Below the pieces are notes generated by a model that did no database searches, was not told the origin of the DNA, and worked only from the letters and a program-made list of their open reading frames with translations. A stretch of DNA of 10,514 nt, taken from NCBI GenBank assembly GCA_023388235.1, contig JAEWGQ010000116.1, positions 1 through 10,514 of the forward strand, read 5' to 3'. Origin of the DNA: Actinomycetes bacterium (GTDB taxonomy: Bacteria > Actinomycetota > Actinomycetes > Actinomycetales > Cellulomonadaceae). Shown one piece after another: positions 1-5,746 of the stretch (positions are counted from its first letter, which is position 1; each line of letters opens with the position of its first letter). The position numbers were made by a program, and so were the translations under genes.

Positions 1-480
1 GCCATCGAACTCGATCGTTCCGCCCTCGTGCTCGTCGGCGAACTGGGCGATCGTGTCGCTGCAGGAGTCGCCCTCGACCAGGATGGCTGCGAAGGCCGGG
101 TCTGTCGCCGGGGTGATCGTGGCCGGCACCGACGATGTCGCTGTTGCCATGGGCTCCGAGGTCTCGTCGGCGGGGGTGGGCGATGCGTCTGTCTCAACGT
201 CGCAGCTGCGGTCGACTGTCAGGCTCGGGGTCCTCGTGAGCGGTTCTCCGGAGGCGGGGGACTGCTCGCATACCTGCCAGTTCGACTCGTCCACGACGCC
301 GAACACGCCGCCGCCCTCGACGTCGACGTCGTCGGTGAACCCGGCGCTCTCGATCGCGGACAGCGCGGCGTCGAGCTGCTGTCCGGTCACGTCGGGCATC
401 TGACCGGCGTCCTGCTCGGCATCGCACCCGGCGACCGCGAGTGCCAGGGCGCCGACGGCCAGCAGGCGTCCCAGACGCAT
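1..480 (-). CDS. Secreted lipoprotein, PASTA-like domain plus start of a DUF4839-like domain (partial, 3' end outside window)
   Basis: The minus strand reads open from ATG at 478-480 to the window edge, giving 160 residues with no stop. The N-terminus is a lipoprotein signal: MRLGRLL, a hydrophobic core, then a lipobox ending VAGC with Cys19 as the predicted lipidated residue. Residues about 28-93 start MPDVTGQQLDAAL and resemble a PASTA unit; Cys71 and Cys93 could form a disulfide. A Ser/Thr/Pro/Ala linker (about 96-127) follows. The last part (FAAILVEGDSCSDTIAQFAD, then GGTIEFDG) resembles the beginning of DUF4839, an actinobacterial domain of unknown function. A good Shine-Dalgarno (AAGGGGA, minus strand) precedes the ATG. 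The protein should be anchored on the outer face of the membrane. PASTA units in other proteins bind cell-wall fragments, but no ligand can be deduced here. The domain calls are from memory of the families. Confidence 0.82.
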   Translation of the reverse strand, partial: MRLGRLLAVGALALAVAGCDAEQDAGQMPDVTGQQLDAALSAIESAGFTDDVDVEGGGVFGVVDESNWQVCEQSPASGEPLTRTPSLTVDRSCDVETDASPTPADETSEPMATATSSVPATITPATDPAFAAILVEGDSCSDTIAQFADEHEGGTIEFDG

Positions 481-732
481 GTCTTCCCCTTCGATCCACG
501 GACGCTTCGCCTACTCCATCGGCACCCGTGAGCTGCCCGATGAGCCCTGGCGGGCACTCCGGAGATCCTGCCTGCGTGGGCGCGGACCGAGCGCCTCGTC
601 GCGTCAGGCTCGCGACCCGATCAGGTGAACGCGGGCCCGAGCCGGTGCGGCGTCCCGCGTGCCGTCGCTAGCGTGCGGCGCACGAGGGCCGTCGCCGCGT
701 GCGTGGTCGCCCGACACCACCCGGGGAGGCCC
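481..732. promoter_or_regulatory. Divergent intergenic region between lipoprotein and membrane-protein genes
   Basis: This 252-base gap separates two divergent genes and must carry both promoters if each is expressed alone. On the plus strand TAGCGT at 669-674 is a plausible -10 hexamer for the gene starting at 733, but I see no convincing -35. On the minus strand only a poor TAGGCG lies upstream of the lipoprotein RBS. I see no protein-coding signal or strong palindrome in it. Confidence 0.35.
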
Positions 733-1164
733 GTGCTGACGCGTGCGACGCCCGGCGTGCTGCGCCGCTACCTGTGGTGGCCGCTGCTGGTCGCCGCGGC
801 GTGGCTGGTCGCCGTGGCGGCCGGGATGGCGTGGCCGGCGGTGCTGCTCATGCTGCCGTGCGTGCTCGCGGTCGTGCTCGTCGGGCTGCGCGGTCCGTTC
901 CCGCGCGCGCCGCTCGCGCAGGCGCTGCGCCTGGCGGCGGCGCTGGGGCCGATGATCGCCGTGTCCGCGCTGAACCCGAGGTACGACAGGTACGGGCTGC
1001 GCCAGGGGGAGCCCGGGGTGATCACCACCGCCGAGTTCTGGGCGCACGTGGCGCGCCTGGAGATCGTCGCGCTCGTCGTGGTCGAGGTCGGGCTCGTGGT
1101 CCTGGCGCGCAGCGGCGTGCGGGCGGAGCCGCGCGGGCCCGGCGCCCGGGGCCGGCCGCGCTGA
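733..1164 (+). CDS. Small integral membrane protein of unknown function
   Basis: The GTG at 733 is chosen because GGGGAGG lies just upstream (723-729); the frame is open further upstream (GTG at 625), but that part is Arg-rich and looks non-coding. The product is 143 residues and very hydrophobic. Likely membrane segments are about 13-31, 33-52, 64-80 and 109-126, with positively charged ends (RATPGVLRR at the N-terminus, RAEPRGPGARGRPR at the C-terminus) that suggest both termini are cytoplasmic. Between the third and fourth segments is a polar stretch with NPRYDRYGL and EFWAHVARLE that could be an external loop. I recognise no family and no catalytic motif. It converges on the PemK-like gene with only 12 bases between the stop codons. 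The reading frame is well supported by its membrane-protein pattern; the start and function are uncertain. Confidence 0.68.
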   Translation: MLTRATPGVLRRYLWWPLLVAAAWLVAVAAGMAWPAVLLMLPCVLAVVLVGLRGPFPRAPLAQALRLAAALGPMIAVSALNPRYDRYGLRQGEPGVITTAEFWAHVARLEIVALVVVEVGLVVLARSGVRAEPRGPGARGRPR

Positions 1165-1176
1165 AGGCGGCGGGGG

Positions 1177-1617
1177 CTACCGGGCGTCGCGCTCGTGCGC
1201 GATGTTGTCGAACCACAGCAGCCAGTCGTCCCCGGCGTCCCCGGTGCGCCGGCGCAGCGCCGACCGGGGGAGCTCGAGCGGGCGCAGGTCCACCCAGCTG
1301 GTCCCGTGCAGCCCGGGCAGGGGGAGCGGGGCGCGCGCGTAGTCCCGGGTGCGGGCGCTCTGGTCCCGGGAGGTGAGCCGGGCGACCGTCACCTGCCGGC
1401 CGTGGCGGGACAGGACGACGACCGGGCGGTCCTTGGCGCCGGTGCCGTCGCGGAACGGCACCATCGCGAACCACACCTCGCCGGGGTGCGCGACGGGCGC
1501 GCCGGCCCGGCGCAGCAGCCGCAGCAGCAGCACGACGGCGCCGACGACGAGGGCGACGAGCCACGGGCGGTCGGCCAGCAGGTCGCGGAGGACCTCCGGG
1601 ACGGCGGAGTCGATCAC
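1177..1617 (-). CDS. Membrane-tethered PemK/MazF-family protein
   Basis: The product is 146 residues from GTG at 1615-1617. Residues about 18-36 form one membrane helix followed by RLLRR, so the rest should face the cytoplasm. Residues 46-100 carry the PemK/MazF core: HPGEVWFAMVPF, then KDRPVVVLSRHG with the conserved Arg64-Pro65, then VARLTSRD with Thr82-Ser83. In MazF toxins the corresponding Arg and Thr/Ser take part in RNA cleavage. The C-terminal part holds SWVDLRPLELPRSALRRRTG, typical of the PemK fold. No antitoxin-sized gene adjoins it on either side, unlike ordinary type II toxin-antitoxin pairs; anchored, unpaired PemK-like proteins are, to my knowledge, common in this group. It may not be a toxin at all. 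No clear Shine-Dalgarno is present; CACACT on the minus strand at 1625-1630 sits 7 bases before the GTG and could be a leaderless -10. Confidence 0.82.
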   Translation of the reverse strand: MIDSAVPEVLRDLLADRPWLVALVVGAVVLLLRLLRRAGAPVAHPGEVWFAMVPFRDGTGAKDRPVVVLSRHGRQVTVARLTSRDQSARTRDYARAPLPLPGLHGTSWVDLRPLELPRSALRRRTGDAGDDWLLWFDNIAHERDAR

Positions 1618-1725
1618 GGGTCGGAGTGTGCCAGGGGAGCGCGGGCCGCGGGGGCGGTTCTTCGGGAGGAGAACGCTGCGCCCGGTGTGCCCGCGTAGCG
1701 GAGCGCAGTTGGCGTCGGTCTGAGC

Positions 1726-3801
1726 TCAGCCGAGTGCGACCCACAGTCCGTCGCGTGCGCGGGTCATCCCGACGTAGAGCTCGCGTCGGAGCAGAGTCCA
1801 CCGCTCGCGTTCGGTGCCATCAGCTGGCGGAGCCGACCCGACGGTGTCCGCGCGCAGGTCGGGCATCAGGACGTGCTTGAACTCGAGGCCCTTGGCGCGT
1901 TTGATCGTGCCGACCTTGACGGCGTCGGAGGTGCGCCCGTCGTACTCGGACAGCTCGACTACTGCGAACCCCTTGGCGCGCAGAGCGACGGCCATGCGGG
2001 CGGCAGCGTTCCGCGTGGTGCACAGGATGCCCACGTCCCCCGGTCGGGTTCCCACCGTCGTGAGCACCTCACGGACGTGCTCCGCGGCCCGGTCTTCGCG
2101 CTCGCGCCAGGACGAGCAGCGCACCACCGTCGGACGCGCACCCTCCCGGTCCACCCGTCGTGGACGGTCTCCCGGCCCCACGACTCCCTCGATATCCGCG
2201 CACTCGTCACCCGAGACCAAGGCGGAGGCGAACTCCAGGACCTGACGGGTGTTGCGGTAGTTGGTGTCCAGGACGACGCCGCGACCGGAGATGTCGATCC
2301 CGATCTCGGCCAAGGTGTAACCGCCGGGATAGATCGACTGTTGGCCGTCTCCGACGAGCATGAACGCGTCGTCGCGGTCGCCGACCAGGCGGTACAGCAT
2401 GCGCACCATGGCGGCCGAGAGGTCCTGCGCCTCGTCGACGACCACCGCGGTATAGCGGTCGCTGAGGGGTCGTACCGCGAGCTCCTGTTCCGCCAGCAGG
2501 ATCTGGTCAGCCCAGTCGTGGATCCCGCCCGCGCGCAGGCGCTCGTCGTAGGCCACCCGGAGATCCCACACGGCGCGCCGCTGCTCCAGGCTCAGCGGGT
2601 ATCGGCGTCCGGCTCGGTTGAGGGCTGCGTACTGGTCGAATGACGTGAGGCCACGTCCCTTGATGACGTGGGCGATCTCGTCCTTCCAGTAGAAGGAGGT
2701 TCGCGAGGTGGAACCGAGCACGCTGGGATGGCCGACCTCGTGCCATGCGGAGTTGAAGGCCTCGTCGATGCGGCGCCGGTCGAGCCGGATGCGGACGCCG
2801 CGCTCGTCCAGCAAGCGAGCAGCGAACTCGTGGACGCCGAGAAAGTCGATGCGGTCGTCAGCGTCGGGTGCCATGCGCGACAGCGTGCTTCGCAGGACGT
2901 CCGGGAGCGTCCGCACATAGGTCGTCACGAGCAGGCGACCCGGACGGGACCGGGCGAGATAAGCGGCTCGGTGCAGGGCCACCACCGTCTTCCCCGTGCC
3001 GGCAGCGCCGCGGATGCGCGCTGGACCCTTCAAAGACCGCCGAACCAGACGTGCCTGGCTCGGGTGGAGGAAGCTCATCCACTCCTCGATCGGCTGGGCG
3101 AGCATGCCGTCCAACAGCGCTGCCTGCACTTCGTCGTCCCCGATCAGCGTGTCCTGCACGGGTGCCTCATCCCGCGGCAGCGCAGGTGCGGGAATCGTCA
3201 CGCTCACGGGCGCGGGGGCGTTGACCTCGGGAAGCAGCTGCAGCGCAGCAGCGAGAACCGTGTCGACCTGGCTCGCCGTGAGGCGGTTGCCATGGGAGGC
3301 GATGTGGCGGAGCACGTCCTTCTCGCCGAGCACTCGTACGGGGCCGACGCGCTCGTTCACCGAAGACCGTCCCGCGAGCACGAGGACGACGTGTACTTCT
3401 CCGGGCGCGAGCCCGACGTCGGCGAGACTGCCCTCGATCACGTACCCGAGGTCCGCGAGGTTCATGACGTCGTCCGTGACGTCGTCCTGCCCACGGAAGA
3501 TCCGACCGCCGGCGATGGTGACCTCGCGCCATGCTTTGGTGTCGAGGACGAAGACCCCGCCCGGCCCCACGACGACGAGGTCGACCTGCGCGCGCCGGCT
3601 GCCGGGCCAACGCCGGTCGGCGAGCAGGTGGTGTCCGACCGCGGCGAGCGGTGCAAGTGTCCGCGCCGTCGCCTTCTCGGTCGTGTCGGCGACGGCGAAA
3701 CGCGCGGCCGTCGCTCGGGCGTCGCGGGCGGCCGCGTCGTGCGCGTCTGCGAGCGCGAGCTGCCTCCGCGCCTCCGCTCCGGCTGAGTCGCCTGCGGCCA
3801 C
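1726..3801 (-). CDS. NERD-domain / UvrD-type superfamily 1 DNA helicase
   Basis: The 691-residue product joins a nuclease-like domain to a full SF1 helicase. NERD (about 42-125) shows Glu42, Asp74 in QVDLVVVGPGGVFVLDTKAW and the Asp87-x-Lys89 pair, matching a PD-(D/E)xK-type active site. The helicase follows: Q-motif-like FLHPSQARLV (244-253), Walker A GAAGTGKT (265-272), motif II VVVDEAQD (453-460), motif III GDGQQSIYP (484-492), NYRNT (514-518), motif V VGTIKRAKGLEF (630-641) and motif VI ELYVGMTRAR (674-683), with the stop soon after. All ATPase residues look intact, so an active ATP-driven translocase is expected; nuclease activity is inferred. I chose GTG at 3799-3801 because AAGGAG lies five bases upstream; an in-frame ATG at 3820-3822 would add seven residues. 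It is divergent from an HNH endonuclease gene. Related NERD-helicases occur in defence islands and elsewhere, so a role in anti-phage defence or DNA repair is possible. Confidence 0.93.
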   Translation of the reverse strand: MAAGDSAGAEARRQLALADAHDAAARDARATAARFAVADTTEKATARTLAPLAAVGHHLLADRRWPGSRRAQVDLVVVGPGGVFVLDTKAWREVTIAGGRIFRGQDDVTDDVMNLADLGYVIEGSLADVGLAPGEVHVVLVLAGRSSVNERVGPVRVLGEKDVLRHIASHGNRLTASQVDTVLAAALQLLPEVNAPAPVSVTIPAPALPRDEAPVQDTLIGDDEVQAALLDGMLAQPIEEWMSFLHPSQARLVRRSLKGPARIRGAAGTGKTVVALHRAAYLARSRPGRLLVTTYVRTLPDVLRSTLSRMAPDADDRIDFLGVHEFAARLLDERGVRIRLDRRRIDEAFNSAWHEVGHPSVLGSTSRTSFYWKDEIAHVIKGRGLTSFDQYAALNRAGRRYPLSLEQRRAVWDLRVAYDERLRAGGIHDWADQILLAEQELAVRPLSDRYTAVVVDEAQDLSAAMVRMLYRLVGDRDDAFMLVGDGQQSIYPGGYTLAEIGIDISGRGVVLDTNYRNTRQVLEFASALVSGDECADIEGVVGPGDRPRRVDREGARPTVVRCSSWREREDRAAEHVREVLTTVGTRPGDVGILCTTRNAAARMAVALRAKGFAVVELSEYDGRTSDAVKVGTIKRAKGLEFKHVLMPDLRADTVGSAPPADGTERERWTLLRRELYVGMTRARDGLWVALG

Positions 3802-3806
3802 CGCTG

Positions 3807-3812
3807 CTCCTT
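3807..3812 (-). promoter_or_regulatory. Ribosome binding site that decides the helicase start
   Basis: On the minus strand AAGGAG sits inside a purine run and is five bases from GTG 3801-3799. The upstream in-frame ATG (3822) would place this site within the coding region, so the GTG is the better start. Confidence 0.65.
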
Positions 3813-3957
3813 CCCCCCGCATCCGTCGCTGGATTGCCTGACGGTCACCCTAGGCGCCCGCGGTGGTCGCGTGGGCGACATTGCAGAGAGATCGCCGGAA
3901 TGCGCCGCACCCGCGACGAGCTTGCTGCGACGACCTGCCGTCTGCTCAGCTCCTGCC

Positions 3958-4845
3958 ATGGACTCCTTCGTCGAGAGCACGCTTCGTGAACAGATCATCC
4001 GATGGGTGCACGAGCGCGCCGAGGCCAACGGCGGCTTCCTGGGCCGCGACGAGCTGCTCGAGTACCGCGTGGGAGACGATCGGTTCCCGGTGATCGACTA
4101 CTCCCGCGGCATTCGCAACCCTCGGAGCTTCGCTTCGACCTTGTCCATCGTCTCGTCGGTGCACGGGCCGTACGACGATCTGGAGAGCGACGACGGCTTG
4201 TTGCACTACGACTACCGCAAGGGCGACGCGTTCGGCGGCGACAATGCCAAGCTCCGCCATGCGATGAGCACCGGGGTCCCGCTCATTCTGTTCCGCAAGG
4301 AGGTCGCGAACGTCTACACCCCCATCGCCCCGGTGTACGTCGTGGGCGACGACCCGGAGGAACGCACATTCCTCGTCGCGCTGGATGAGGCGTTCCGTTT
4401 CATGGGCGAGCTCAAGGACCTCTCGGTCGAACAGCGTGCGTACGCCGTACGGTTGGCCAAGCAGCGCCTTCATCAGCCCGCCTTTCGGACTCGGGTGCTG
4501 CTCGCGTACGAGACGCGTTGCGCGATCTGCCGGCTGGCATACGGGTCGCTGCTCGATGCCGCGCACATCGTCCCGGACGGGGAGGAAGGTGGTGTGCCCA
4601 CGACGCCGAACGGTCTCGCCCTCTGCAAGATCCATCACGCCGCGTATGACCGGAACATGCTCGGCATTTCCCCGGACTACGTGGTCCACGTCGACAGGCA
4701 GGTTCTCGCGGTGACGGATGGCCCGATGCTGCGCCACGGACTGCAGGAGATGGATGGGGAACGGCTCACGCTGCCGCGCCGGACGTCGGATGCGCCGTCC
4801 CGTGACCTGCTCGCCTGGCGCTGGGAGATCTTCGCGGGCCGCTGA
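3958..4845 (+). CDS. HNH endonuclease with SRA/PUA-like N-terminal domain (predicted restriction endonuclease, COG3440 type)
   Basis: The 295-residue product ends in a clear HNH nuclease: a CAIC pair (Cys188, Cys191), DAAH with His203, Asn218 in PNGLALC, then KIHHAAYDRNMLGI with His226/His227 and Asp231. The tail contains DGPMLRHGLQ, usual for this HNH_2-type family. Residues about 66-140 (SSVHGPYDD, LLHYDYRKGD, DNAKLRHAM, VPLILF, PVYVVGDD) form the N-terminal domain that many such proteins share. I believe it is SRA/ScoMcrA-like and reads modified bases, but this is inference. The expected role is a modification-dependent restriction enzyme acting alone. The ATG at 3958 fits where homologues begin; in-frame GTG 3871 would add 29 Cys/Pro/Ala-rich residues that look non-coding. 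No Shine-Dalgarno is visible at 3958. Its GC is lower than in neighbours to the right (39 of 60 at 4081-4140 against 46 of 60 at 5401-5460). Confidence 0.9.
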   Translation: MDSFVESTLREQIIRWVHERAEANGGFLGRDELLEYRVGDDRFPVIDYSRGIRNPRSFASTLSIVSSVHGPYDDLESDDGLLHYDYRKGDAFGGDNAKLRHAMSTGVPLILFRKEVANVYTPIAPVYVVGDDPEERTFLVALDEAFRFMGELKDLSVEQRAYAVRLAKQRLHQPAFRTRVLLAYETRCAICRLAYGSLLDAAHIVPDGEEGGVPTTPNGLALCKIHHAAYDRNMLGISPDYVVHVDRQVLAVTDGPMLRHGLQEMDGERLTLPRRTSDAPSRDLLAWRWEIFAGR

Positions 4846-5030
4846 TGCACGGTCGCGCGCGCAGCTCAGTGTGGTCGGTCGGCGTCGAGGGCGAGCGGGG
4901 CCGCCGCGCAGCCTCGGCGACCACCTCGTCGGCGTCGGGAAGGTCGAGCACGCGGCGGGGTAGGTCAGGGCCGACGGTTGAGCAGCTGGCGGCGCAGCAG
5001 CGTTCGGTTCGGTCGGCCCCCGTGGCGGCA

Positions 5031-5044
5031 GGGACGATCGTCCC
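5031..5044. promoter_or_regulatory. 14-bp perfect palindrome upstream of the tetR gene
   Basis: GGGACGATCGTCCC is its own reverse complement and ends on the base where the second palindrome (5044-5062) begins. It lies just upstream of the -35 box of the tetR promoter, where an activator or a second repressor dimer could bind. That role is inferred from position only. Confidence 0.4.
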
Positions 5045-5062
5045 ATTGACGATGTGTCAATG
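5044..5062. promoter_or_regulatory. Probable TetR-family operator (7-5-7 inverted repeat)
   Basis: CATTGAC, five bases (GATGT), GTCAATG is a perfect inverted repeat with 7-bp arms, 17 bp upstream of the regulator start codon. It covers the candidate -35 box TTGACG (5046-5051). Length, symmetry and position match operators bound by autoregulating TetR dimers. Nothing in the window shows binding directly. Confidence 0.75.
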
Positions 5063-5079
5063 AGTCGTACGGTCGTCTC
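5046..5079 (+). promoter_or_regulatory. Promoter of the tetR-DUF5692 unit, leaderless
   Basis: TTGACG at 5046-5051 and TACGGT at 5068-5073 are a good -35 and -10 pair with a 16-bp spacer. Only six bases (5074-5079) lie between the -10 and the ATG at 5080, so transcription should start at or next to the A of the start codon. No Shine-Dalgarno precedes the gene, consistent with a leaderless mRNA. The operator overlaps the -35, so a bound repressor would block RNA polymerase. Confidence 0.65.
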
Positions 5080-5694
5080 ATGACCAGCCGCACGCCCCGC
5101 ACGGTGCTCGACCCCGAGGAGCGCCGCACCGCGCTGCTCGACGCGGCCGAGCAGGCGTACGCCGAGCGCGGGCTCAGCCGGACGACGGTCAGCGACATCG
5201 CGCGCGCCGCCGGCGTCACCCGCGGGCTCGTCTACCACTACTTCCCGACGACGGAGGACCTGCTCGACGGCGTCCTGGAGCGCCGGGTCGAGGCGTTCGC
5301 CGCGTCGGTCCGCGCGTGGGACGACCAGCGGACCGTCGGCGACATCGACGGCGCGCTGCGCGACGTCATCGCCCTGTTCCGCGCCCAGACCGCCCCCGAG
5401 GACCCGCTGCGCGCCGACCTGCGCCGGCCCGAGAACGCCGCGCTGTACCAGCGCTTCGTGGACCGCGCCGTCGCCGCCGTCGTCGACACGCTCCAGGTCA
5501 CGACGGTCGAGGCGTACTCCGCCCGGCACGGCCTGGCCATCGAGAACGTCCGCGCGACGTTCGTGATGCTCGTGCACGGCCTCGTCGGCCTGGTGCGCAC
5601 GCAGCCCGACGTCCCGGACGCCGTGCTGGTCTCCCTGGTCCGCCAGACCCTCCGGCTCGACATGGTCGGCCGGACGCTCCCGCCCTCGCCCTGA
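5080..5694 (+). CDS. TetR/AcrR-family transcriptional regulator
   Basis: The 204-residue product has the TetR layout. An N-terminal helix-turn-helix at about 15-60 includes ALLDAAEQAYAERGLSRTTV, the recognition region SDIARAAGVTRGLVYHYF, and the TTEDLLDGVLERR that follows it in the family. The all-helical C-terminal ligand domain (about 65-195) is Ala/Val/Arg-rich with no recognised ligand motif. The ATG at 5080 is placed six bases after a -10 box, so the mRNA is probably leaderless. A perfect 7-5-7 palindrome overlaps the promoter and is the likely autoregulatory operator. The DUF5692 membrane protein follows 52 bases downstream on the same strand and is its most likely target. TetR proteins normally repress and release DNA when they bind a small molecule; the inducer cannot be told from the sequence. 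Confidence 0.93.
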   Translation: MTSRTPRTVLDPEERRTALLDAAEQAYAERGLSRTTVSDIARAAGVTRGLVYHYFPTTEDLLDGVLERRVEAFAASVRAWDDQRTVGDIDGALRDVIALFRAQTAPEDPLRADLRRPENAALYQRFVDRAVAAVVDTLQVTTVEAYSARHGLAIENVRATFVMLVHGLVGLVRTQPDVPDAVLVSLVRQTLRLDMVGRTLPPSP

Positions 5695-5701
5695 ACCCCC
5701 G

Positions 5702-5722
5702 GCCGTCGCGGGATGCGACGGC
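5702..5722. promoter_or_regulatory. 8-5-8 inverted repeat between tetR and the DUF5692 gene
   Basis: GCCGTCGC, GGGAT, GCGACGGC is a perfect inverted repeat in the 52-base gap, ending nine bases before the AAGGAGG ribosome binding site at 5732-5738. No T-run follows, so it is not an ordinary terminator. It could be a second operator with the same geometry as the tetR site but different sequence, or an RNA hairpin that adjusts expression or stability of the downstream gene. Confidence 0.5.
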
Positions 5723-5746
5723 ACCGCTCGCAAGGAGGCTGCAACC

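Noticed and set aside
1141..1188. GGCGCCCGG and CCGGGCGTC around the two convergent stops near 1164/1177 as a bidirectional terminator
   Set aside because: The arms are 30 bases apart with one non-Watson-Crick position, and similar GC-rich pairings are frequent by chance here.
1657..1674. Small hairpin GTTCTTC-GGGA-GGAGAAC between the helicase and PemK-like genes as a terminator
   Set aside because: It needs a G-U pair on the plus strand and drops to five pairs on the minus strand where both genes lie, with no T-run. It is too weak to call.
3900..3989. 29-codon plus-strand ORF (ATG 3900) overlapping the start of the HNH gene, as a possible leader or antitoxin-like peptide
   Set aside because: It has only a weak purine-rich upstream sequence, overlaps the HNH coding region in another frame and has no conserved-looking features.
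4766..5000. Minus-strand stretch reading VLDLPDADEVVAEAARR, considered as a remnant of a gene in the 4846-5030 gap
   Set aside because: The protein-like run is short, has no RBS or family match, and continues into the antisense of the HNH gene. It could be a decayed fragment but cannot be supported.
4845..5063. Plus-strand ORF of 72 codons whose ATG overlaps the HNH stop (TGATG)
   Set aside because: The product is Arg/Ser/Gly-rich without a domain and runs through both palindromes of the tetR promoter. The stop-start overlap looks coincidental.
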